Shown piece after piece: positions 8,801-17,226 of a stretch of DNA of 34,173 nt. Position numbers and translations under genes: made by a program. This DNA is from Cochliopodium minus (Eukaryota; Discosea; Himatismenida; Cochliopodiidae), in assembly GCA_024220525.1 (NCBI GenBank), contig JAMYWO010000008.1:32154-66326 (forward strand). The letters run 5' to 3'. The notes below the pieces were generated by a model that saw only the letters and a program-made list of their open reading frames with translations, did no database searches and was not told where the DNA came from. Each line of letters opens with the position of its first letter. The first letter of the stretch is position 1.

Positions 8801-11152
8801 ATTTTTTTATTTTCTTATTTTATTGTTAATTTATTAAATAGGGCTTCCACCAGCAGCAGTACCACCACTATTGGCAAAATGGACAGACTTCATAGCACCA
8901 GGGATATTAGTGGGACTGATCTCGTTCATGGAGAGTTACTCGATCGGCTCCAAATTCGCCGAGGAGTTCGGCTACGAGTTGAAACCTTCTCAGGAGTTTG
9001 TCGCTTTGGGTCTTGGTAACATGGTCGGCTCTTTCTTCTCTGCTTATCCCACTGGTGGTTCTTTTTCGAGAACTGCTGTAAAAAAATTCTTTTCAACTTC
9101 ATTTTCATGTTTTAAAATTTTTTTCATTTTTAAAAAAAATTTTTGTATATTTTTTAATTTATTTTTAAAATATTTTTTAAACTTTTTTTTTTTTTTGTCA
9201 AATGTTTTTATTTTATTTTATTTAATTATTCAGAAATATTATTATTTTCCTTTAAAAATTAATATTTTTTTAATGTTTTTATTTTTTAAATTTTTTTATT
9301 TATTTTTCAATTATTTCTATCGATATTAAATTTTCATTTAAAAGAATTTTTATTTTATATTCATTTCTATCGATACTAAATTTTTTTTGAATTTTTTTTT
9401 TAAAAAAGGTTAATGCGGGAGCAGGTGCTCGTTCTACAATCTCTGGAATTTTGAGTTCTATAATTGTGATGATCGCTTTGTCCCTCTTCACCAAAATTTT
9501 ATATCATTTGCCTGTTGCAAACTTGGGTGGTGTAAAAAAAAAATTAAAAATAATAAATAAATAAAAAATTCAAAATAATAAATAAATAATAAAACAAAAA
9601 TGAAATTATTTAAATAAAGATGAAATAAAAAATTTTAAAAATTAAAAAATTAAAAAAATTGATAAAAATATAAAATAATTCAAAAAAATAAAAAATTAAA
9701 ATTAAAAAATTAAAAATAAAACAAATAAATAAAAACATTTTAAAAAAAATCATATAATAAATAATGAAAAAAAATAAATAATAATGATAAATTAAAATTT
9801 TAAAAAATACAAATAATAAAACAAATAAATTAAAAACCAAAATTAAAATATTAAAAATTAAAAATATTTAATTCAAAAATAAAATAAATAAATATTAAAA
9901 TTTTAAAAAAATTGATAAAAATTTGAGTTAATAATAAAGAAATAAAATGTCAATTTTAAAAAAAAAAGATTGTGTTTGTTGCATTGGTTGGAATCATGGA
10001 CTTTGATGTGGCAATCTCATACTTAAAAAGAGATAAACAAGACTTTTTGATTTGGACAGTTACTTTCTTGGTAACTTTGTCCATCAGCGTGCAAACAGGA
10101 ATCATCTGTGGTTTGCTCGTCGCTTTGGGTATTGTTTTGGTTCGTATCGCCTTCCCTTCTATTGTCGATCTAGGAAGATTACCTGGGACTAACACGTAAA
10201 AAAATGCATTTTTAAAATTTTTATTTGAATTATTTTTTTCGATTATTTTTTTAATTATTTTTTATTTTTTATTTTTAATTTTTTATTTATTTTTATTTTT
10301 TATTTTTATTTTTTTTTTATTTTTTATTTTTTATTTTTTATTTTTTATTTTTTATTTTTTATTTTTATTTTTAAAATGTAGATATAGAAGCGTTAAAATG
10401 TTCCCTAATGCTCTTGTAAATCCAAAAATATGCGTAGTTAGAATCAATTCCCCAATCTACTACCTCAACTGCAACAATGTACTGAGGTTTCCCCTTTTTT
10501 TTCAGAATTTTTATAAATTTTTTGTTTATTATTTTACTTTTTTTTTTTACTTTCAAAAAGATATTTCAAGAGAATGCAAACTAGATATAAAGAAATGCCA
10601 AGAGTAATAGTGGTAGACTGGGGTCCAGGTATTAATTTTTTTTTTTATAAAATTTTTATTTTATTAATTTTAAATTAATTTTTTTTGATTTTTTTTTGTT
10701 TTTTAAAAGTTACAATGATTGATGGATCTGGAGCAGAAATGTTGAGATCAATGATCGAATACTTCAAAAACTTGAAAATAACTGTTTTGCATGCTCAAGT
10801 GAAAGGACAGGTGAGCATTTACTTGAAGGATTCTGGTCTAGCTGACATTTGTGGGACCAAGAACTTCTTCTGGGAATTAAACGATGCTGTTTTGTTAGCT
10901 TCAAAGATGATCAATCAAGACGAAAAAATTGATGAACATCATCAAACACATGGTAACAAAAATTATTTTTACCTTTTTTTTCAATTCATTTTTTAATTAT
11001 TTTTTTTTTTTTTTTCAGACGTAAGTGAAAAAGATGAAAAGATAGAAATCGATGAAGAAAATTATGAAAAAGCCAAAAATGCAGGAGATTACTCTCCTCT
11101 TGTCTATCATGAACACGAAACTACTGAAAAAAACAAATGCGTCATTTTCTAA
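5808..11152 (+). CDS. SLC26/SulP anion transporter with STAS domain and CaaX tail
   Basis: A sulfate-permease family membrane transporter (anion exchange or uptake). The core exons, 6614-6874, 6954-6968, 7062-7120, 7176-7203, 7467-7721, 7936-7980, 8096-8260, 8387-8479, 8842-9077, 9409-9531, 9969-10195, 10382-10486, 10561-10628, 10710-10952 and 11019-11152, give 684 residues in one frame. Visible landmarks are GDLVAGLTIGILLVPQGIAY, PPVYGLYCG, FGTGRQTAMGPTAVVSLI, SGFSTAGGL, the SYSIGSKFAEEFGY segment, PTGGSFSRTAVNAGAGAR and VGIMDFDVA. After the membrane part comes a STAS domain starting LPGTNTYRSV. The tail ends in KCVIF, a CaaX box. An upstream pair of exons (5808-5847, 6048-6385) probably supplies a ~120-residue N-terminal domain of unknown type. 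Its canonical donor at 6386 is one base out of phase; donors at 6363 or 6366 would fit. Confidence 0.92.
9313..9384. repeat. Duplicated ATTTCTATCGATA motif in an SLC26 intron
   Basis: A segment of about 22 bases built on ATTTCTATCGATA(T/C)TAAATTTT occurs twice, 50 bases apart, just before the 9409 exon. It stands out because the rest of the intron is nearly pure A/T homopolymer. No function is apparent. Confidence 0.6.
9532..9968. other. A-rich 437-bp intron of the SLC26 gene
   Basis: This is the longest intron in the gene, bounded by GTAAAA and AAAAAG. Its coding strand is A-rich, whereas most introns of the same gene are T-rich on the coding strand. The polarity is that expected of a sequence in the opposite orientation. 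Minus-strand open frames here (for example 9610-9840) are low-complexity Phe/Leu/Ile runs and not genes. Confidence 0.7.
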
Positions 11153-11212
11153 ATTATTAAAAAAAATTTTTTTCCATAAATTAAGTTTTTTTTATTTTCT
11201 TTTTCTTTTTTT

Positions 11213-14200
11213 TTATTTCTTTTCAACTTTGAAGTGATACTGGTTTGTCTGAGAAAATATTTTTATGTTGAGGTGTTGAGGATGGTAAAACCTACAGTTT
11301 TCACAATTATCGCTATTGTTGAGGGCACTCTTGCAGATCCCCTTTTTGTACTCTTGCACGTAAGATCTGAACTTTTTATTCTTCTCTATGATTTTCTCTT
11401 GTTCCGAAAAGTTGAAATGTTCAATAATAAGTTGGTGATCAAGTCTACAAACATTGGTGCATTTTCCTTTAAAAAAAAAAAAATTTAAAATAATTTGGTT
11501 TTATTTTTGATTTTTTAAATAATTTCTAATTTTTTTTTTTTTTTTTTACCTTTAAAAAACCACCCCCAACAGAGACGGCTCTTTTTGTAATTTTGGAAAG
11601 TGAAGGCTTGTCTGGAGAGGGAATCGATGTCCAAACAATGAGAAAGTGTACAGTTGTCGGAACACGGGTCTCTTTGGAAGTAATGGATGCATAGTTTTTG
11701 TTTGGAGAGTTCATCGTTTATCTTTTCAATGTCCACATTTTCTGAGCTTTCAAAGTGGAAATCCTGGAAATTATGGGCTAAAAAAATTAATTGTATCAAA
11801 AAAAAATAATTATAAAATATTCATTTTACATCTTTTGCAAAAGCGGATATCACAACTTCTGTCGAAAAAATAGTCCCAGCAAAGACTTTGCCTTTTTGAA
11901 AAAAAGAAAAAATAAAAAAAAATAAAAAAATTATTACAAATTAGAACAAAAATAAAATAAAATGATGAATTATTTTTGATAAATCAGAAATCAAAAATAT
12001 TTTCCATCAAATAATTTCGGATGTGTAGAATGATTTGAACATCATTTTTATCAAAAAAAAAAATCAAACATTTAAAAAATTAAATAAAAAATATTTAAAA
12101 AAAATAAAATATTTAAAAAAAATGTTTAAAAAAACAAAATATTTTAAATAAAAATAAATAAAAAAACAAAAATAATCACCATTTATAAAAATTCATTTGG
12201 TATTTCTTTTTCATGTCGGAAACAGAAAAGAAATGTTCGAAACAACATCTTTGCACGTCACAACTAGATCTATTTTGGAAAAAAGGGAGACAAAGCTTCT
12301 TCTTGTTATGGAGGCTATCCATGAAGTTATCGAACCTCAAATTGTCCGCGTTTTGGAAGTGCGTCTTGTTTATTTCGTGCAAGTTTTTGCATTGGTCGCC
12401 TCGGTTGCAAGCGTTTTCCAAAATGTAGTTCCAGCAAATGTTTTGCCTATATATCATTAAAAAAATATTTTTAAATAAAAATTTGTTTGATAATTTATTC
12501 TTCAAAATATTTTTTATTTATTTTTTTTATTCTCAAATTATTTTTAAATTCTTTATTCTTCAAAACAATTTTTAATTATTTTAAATTTTATTCTTCTAAA
12601 TATTTTTTAATTTCCAAATTTATTTTTGATTATTTTTTATTTATTTTTATTTTAATCTTAAATTTAAATTTAAATTTTTGTAATTTTTATTTTTACCAAG
12701 ACAAATAGTGTTCTCTGTCATATTTCGATAATTGGGAAACGGTGATGTGATGGCTGTCAGAGCAATTTGTGTAGTTGCAAACGGAAGTCCGGAAATATCT
12801 CAAACATAATTTCTTATCCAAATTGGAGTTTATTTTTGAGAGTTCTTCTTCATTCTCCTCTTCCAAATTGTGAATCTTAAAGTAAAAAATAAAATTGAAA
12901 AAGAAAAACAATTAAAATTAAAAATTAATAAAAAAATCAAAAAATTTATTTTTTTGATAAATCAGAAATCAAAAATGGTTTCCATCAAATAATTTCGGAT
13001 GTGTAGAATGATTTGAACATCATTTTTATCAAAAAAAAAATCAAAACGATTTAATAAAAAATATTTAAAAAAATAAAAATGTTCAAAGTTCTTACGAGTA
13101 TTTTGTGGGCAAAGGAACAATCTTCACCGGAGTTACATTGTCCAAAAACATGATTCCAGCAGATTCTGTACCTAAATTTAGTTTTAATAAGATTAAAAAA
13201 AAAAAAAACAAATATTTTTTGATAATTATTTTTTGATAAAATCAAATAAAAATATAGAAATATTAAATAAAAAAAAATAAAATAAAATTTTTTTTATACC
13301 ATTTTTTGAGATAAGTTTGGTCGTTAAGAGAAATATGATTCAATTTCAAGCTGTTCAAACAATTGCTGTGAGATTTACAGGTCTTACCAAGAAATCCATC
13401 GACACAGAGTTTAGTTTGGGGGTTGGTGTCGAAGAGCTTGTTGATCTCTTCGCACTTGTCCTTCATGCTAGGAATGTTGTGAGGTCTCAACACATGCAAA
13501 AACATGCAATCTGTGTTTCTGCAATTCCTCTTTCCGAAGTAGTTCCAGCAGATCAAAGAATCTTTCCTGAAAAAAAAAATACAAGTAAAGAATTTAGTAT
13601 AATAAAGATAATAAAAAAAAAATAGTTTTTAAAATTAAAAAATTGAGAAAAAACTAATATTCATTTTAATAAATCAGAAATCAAAAAATATTTTCCATCA
13701 AAATAATTTCGGATGTGTAGAATGATTTGAGCATCATTTTTATCAAAAATAAAAAAAGAAACATTTAAAAAAATAAATGAAAAGTATTTTACTTGACTAA
13801 ATTTCCATTCTTGTAACTGGACCACTTTTCAGCAATTCCAATCCACTTTTCTTGTTGATTAGGAGACAACTGATGAAAGAAAGAAAGGGAATCGGAGGAA
13901 TCCTGGTCGATCTTGCTTTGAGAAGAAATGTAGCGATCAATATCCTCGTTTTGTTTGTTGTTAAGAGGATCATTTACCAAAACTTCCTCTACGCGGGAAT
14001 TCCTGTTAAAAATGGTGAATAAATCAACCACATTTCTAGCATTTTCAGGGACATTAGTATTGTTAGCATTATTTTTGTTGAGAGGAGATTTTTTTTGTTG
14101 GTCGGAAACTTTTCTGTTTTGGAAATTGGATTTTTTGTAAAGAGTGGTGAATTCATGGAATTCAGTGAAAAAAGGGATCAAATAGAGGGTTTCAATGATA

Positions 14201-15660
14201 TCTTTGATGAATGGGAAGTTTTTTTCGAGGTTGTGGAGGCCGGACAAACGTTCGGAGATGTCTTCCCAGCTGAATCCTTCTACATACTCTTCCTCTTCTG
14301 AGTCTTCGAATGCGTAGTTTTCGTCTTCTGAATCTTCATCATCTTCTTCACTCTCACCTTTTTTTTTTTTTTGTTAGTTTTTTAGTTTGATCATAAGATG
14401 ATTAAGTTTATTCAATAAGAGAAAAATATAAAAATTTTTATGAAAACAAAGAAATGAAAAATTTAACAAACAATGAAAACAAAAATAATAAAAACCCGAA
14501 TAAAAAAAATATTGAATAATTACATTCATCGTTAGACTTTGACTTATTCTTTATTTGTTCTCTGCTGTACTTGAAAAAATGTTTGATGGTATTGTAATAT
14601 CCACTTTGCTCGGTTTCCATCAATTCATCAGAGCTCTTCTGCCTGTTCTCCATCTCGACACATTGTTCGAACCCAAAAGTGATTCTCCCCTCATTTGCCT
14701 CGAGATAGTCCAAAAAGTTCTTTTCTCTCAACACTAGGAGCCACTTGGACAACTTTCTTTCTTTGCAGAAGTTGATGAACTCTGTTGGCACTTGGAAGTT
14801 CTCATTCCATTTGTTTCTGTAGACTTTGTTGGTTTCATCATCTTTGAACACATAAGCTATAATATTTTTGTTTTAGAGAAAAAAAAAAGATAGTTTAGTT
14901 GAGAATTAAAGTAATACGAAAATGATAGAACTCATTTTATTTTTTATTCCATTTAATTCAGTATTTTAACATATTATATTCGAATTGAAATGAATTTGGG
15001 ATACTCATTGATTTTATTTTCTTTTTCATTCAATGATTTTAAAATTCAATTATTTTGGGTGATAATTTTAATCCCGTTTAGCTGACATATTATTTTATTG
15101 CTTTAATTTTACCTGATGAATGCAATGCAGGTTTTGCTAAACAAATGCTATAAGTTATCAAAGCAGCTCTGTCAAAATTCTCAATTCTTTTCTTATTTTT
15201 CTCGTTGGAATCATCAAACAATTGTTTTGGAAGCTTGGCAACTTTCAAAGCAAAATCGAGATAGGATGTATGGTGATATTTCTTCATCATATCGATTATC
15301 ACCTTTTTCAATCCCATTGGATTCTTGAAATGATGTTCATCTTCTCTAAAATCAAAAGATATAAGTAAAAAAAATTAAAAATTAAAGTTTATTCGTGTCA
15401 AAATATGATTTTATCTTCGTAATAATGATGAAGGACTCTTTTATTTTCTATATATTTCGTATTTTATTTATACGCATTAATTACTCTTTTTATTATCTTT
15501 TCTTTGTTAATTTTTCAAACCTATAATCAAAGAAATCGAAAGAATGTGAGATCATATTTCTTAATTCCTTATTTTCTCCAGGATAGAGGAAAAAATATAG
15601 AAATATTCTCAGGACTATTTTATCATTTAATTTCTCGTCATCAGAATATTTTGTATCCAT
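11213..15660 (-). CDS. Tandem CCCH zinc-finger protein, 867 residues, snoRNA host gene
   Basis: Eleven exons on the minus strand (15660-15521, 15345-15113, 14856-14524, 14357-13793, 13566-13300, 13171-13096, 12875-12697, 12446-12180, 11891-11830, 11777-11550, 11466-11213) join in phase to 2604 nt. Residues 1-425 match nothing I know; they include an acidic patch (ESEEDDEDSEDENYAF). From about 427 on there are five pairs of CCCH-like fingers. The first of each pair resembles (I/L)CWNY.x4-6.C.x3-5.C.xxx.H, for example ICWNHVFGQCNSGEDCSFAH. The second resembles KLCxxYF.x4-5.C.x3-4.C.xxx.H, for example KLCLRYFRTSVCNYTNCSDSH. The last second-type finger has Tyr for the first Cys. CCCH fingers usually bind single-stranded RNA, so an RNA-binding role is inferred. 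Several introns fall after the TG of a Trp codon that ends a repeat, which points to exon duplication. Confidence 0.88.
11973..12057 (-). ncRNA. C/D box snoRNA, intron copy 1
   Basis: Read on the minus strand, in the sense of the host gene, this has an 11-bp terminal stem (TTTTTGATAAA with TTTATCAAAAA), box C (AATGATGT), D' (CCGA), C' (TTGATGG) and box D (CTGA) in the right order. The element before D' contains ATTCTACACAT. It lies in intron 8 of the CCCH gene, about 80 bases upstream of the 3' splice site, the usual position for intron-processed C/D snoRNAs. Confidence 0.82.
12951..13035 (-). ncRNA. C/D box snoRNA, intron copy 2
   Basis: Almost identical to the copy at 11973-12057, with the same stem, C, D', C' and D boxes and the same ATTCTACACAT antisense element before D'. 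The element before box D differs (ACCATTTTTGATTT here against AATATTTTTGATTT). It lies in intron 6 of the CCCH gene, about 75 bases from the 3' splice site. Confidence 0.82.
13663..13749 (-). ncRNA. C/D box snoRNA, intron copy 3
   Basis: Third copy, in intron 4 of the CCCH gene. Boxes C (AATGATGC), D' (CCGA), C' (TTGATGG) and D (CTGA) are kept, as is the ATTCTACACAT element before D'. The terminal stem is weaker because the 3' side reads TTTATTAAAA. Two short A/T insertions distinguish it from the other copies. It could be the least active or a decaying member. Confidence 0.75.
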
Positions 15661-16151
15661 CTTTTTGTTATTTGATTATAGAAGAAAAATGAAAGAAAAA
15701 AGAAAGAATTTTTTTTTTAATTATTATTTTTTATTTGTTGTGATCTAAAAAAGTTTTATTTTCTCTATCTTCCTTATCTCTAAAAATGGGCAATATCTTC
15801 AATGAGAATCAAATATCATTATTATTTTGATTATTCCTTTGATTATTAACTTTGTCTGCCAATTTAAATAAAGACTATTTCAAAAAGGAAAAGATTTGGA
15901 TATTTATTTCCATAGTGGAGATTGGATGAACTTTCAAAATTTGATCAATCATTCAATCTTTAACTTGGTTTCTCTTCAAAATATTTCAGTTATTTTTAAT
16001 TTTATTAAATTTTAAAAAATTGATAGTTGAAAATTGATGAAAGAAAGTCTTTAATTTTCAGATAAATAAATAGATCAAGTGATTGGAAAAGTAAAAATGT
16101 GATTCAAAGGAAATTTAAACGAGAATAATCTATAAAATTTAAAAAAAAAAA
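15661..16151. other. Intergenic spacer, divergent genes
   Basis: About 490 bases lie between the starts of the CCCH gene (minus) and the small plus-strand gene. Base composition is AT-rich but less homopolymeric than the introns. I see no ORF longer than about 15 codons, no RNA gene and no recognisable promoter motif. Confidence 0.5.
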
Positions 16152-16621
16152 ATGAAACTAAATTACAAAAACAATTTGAAAGTAATCAAAAATGAGGTTT
16201 GATTTGATTGTTTTTTTTATAATTGAATTATTTTTAAAAGATCTCCATCTTCACATCAACAAGGTTCTTCTCAAAATATAAATACGATCCAAATGTGGAC
16301 AAAGAGCAAATAGAAATGAATCCACCAGTGAAAGCAGGAGAGACAAAAGCAGACAAGAAGATGTATCCTGAGAATGAGAGGATGTTTAATCAAAAGTCCA
16401 AACAAGAGATGAGAAATGATGATTTGACAAAATTCAATCATAAGCAAAATTCTGAAAAAATTTCACCAATTAAAAATAAAGTTCCTAAAAGAGAATTGGA
16501 TGAAGAAAAACTCAAACAGTATGCTATCAAAGAATACATCAAAAGTATTGATGAAGAAAAGCTTGATGAAGATGAAAAGAATGAGAATAATAAAGATCAA
16601 TTAGAAATTTGGAGGATTTAG
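16152..16621 (+). CDS. Small charged protein with probable mitochondrial presequence
   Basis: Two exons, 16152-16196 and 16241-16621, join in phase zero across a 44-base intron to give 141 residues. The N-terminus MKLNYKNNLKVIKNEISIF... then TSTRFFSKYKYDP is basic and hydroxylated, with an RFFS motif typical of mitochondrial presequence cleavage regions; this is an inference. The mature part starts DPNVDKEQIEMNPPVKAG and is highly charged. The last 45 residues are Lys/Glu/Asp-rich and probably helical, ending LEIWRI. I do not recognise a family. The start is the first ATG upstream that gives an in-phase splice. The next gene on the same strand begins about 190 bases downstream. Confidence 0.65.
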
Positions 16622-16807
16622 GTGAAAATGAGTTCCTTTATTAACAAATTTAGGATTTTATTAAATTAATTATTCAACTTTTTAGGAATTAAATTTAAAG
16701 TTTTGTTTTTATACTTTATAATTGTAAATTTCGGCTATCTTTCCTTTTTTCTTTTATTCATAATTTAATATTTAAAAATAAAAAAAAAAAAAAATTCAAA
16801 ATTTTAA

Positions 16808-17122
16808 ATGTTGAAAATTACAAATCTAAACTTAAAAAGTGTAAAATTTTTTAAAGTAAAATTGAAAAACTTGTTTAATAATTCCTTTTTTTTAAAGCTT
16901 TTAAAGAAAAATAGTTTTTTAATTAACAAAAGAAATATTTGCAATTCTGTAAACTTTCAGAACAGTTCAAAGTACACATCTCACATAGATTTTGAAGGAC
17001 CATTATGTATTTATGAACAAACCATTTTTGAGGATGATGAAATAAATGATATTTTTGAATTGGAAGAAACAAAATTAAAAGAAGAATATCCATTTAATGG
17101 AAGAGGAACATATGATAATTAA
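16808..17122 (+). CDS. Small protein with probable mitochondrial presequence, unknown
   Basis: A single open exon encodes 104 residues from an ATG. The first 55 residues are rich in Lys, Asn, Phe and Leu with no acidic residue, as expected of a mitochondrial targeting segment. From HIDFEGPLCIYEQ on, the protein is acidic (EDDEINDIFELEE) and ends YPFNGRGTYDN. I do not recognise the family; a small mitochondrial assembly factor or subunit is possible but not shown. It converges on the nitrile hydratase gene with about 100 bases between stops. Confidence 0.6.
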   Translation: MLKITNLNLKSVKFFKVKLKNLFNNSFFLKLLKKNSFLINKRNICNSVNFQNSSKYTSHIDFEGPLCIYEQTIFEDDEINDIFELEETKLKEEYPFNGRGTYDN

Positions 17123-17226
17123 AAAAAATCAATGAGATTAATTAAATTTTTTTTTATGTATATTTATTTTGCTTTTTTTAAATTTTTAATTCATAAATTA
17201 ATTAATAAGAATTTATTGAATTAAAA

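Noticed and set aside
8771-9019. Plus-strand frame overlapping an SLC26 exon
   Set aside because: Out-of-frame shadow of the exon at 8842-9077, which has the conserved SLC26 motifs.
11973-13749. MITE or other mobile element for the three 85-bp copies
   Set aside because: Inverted ends suggested this first, but there is no target-site duplication visible, the inner sequence has ordered C, D', C' and D boxes, and copies lie only in corresponding introns of one gene, all in sense orientation.
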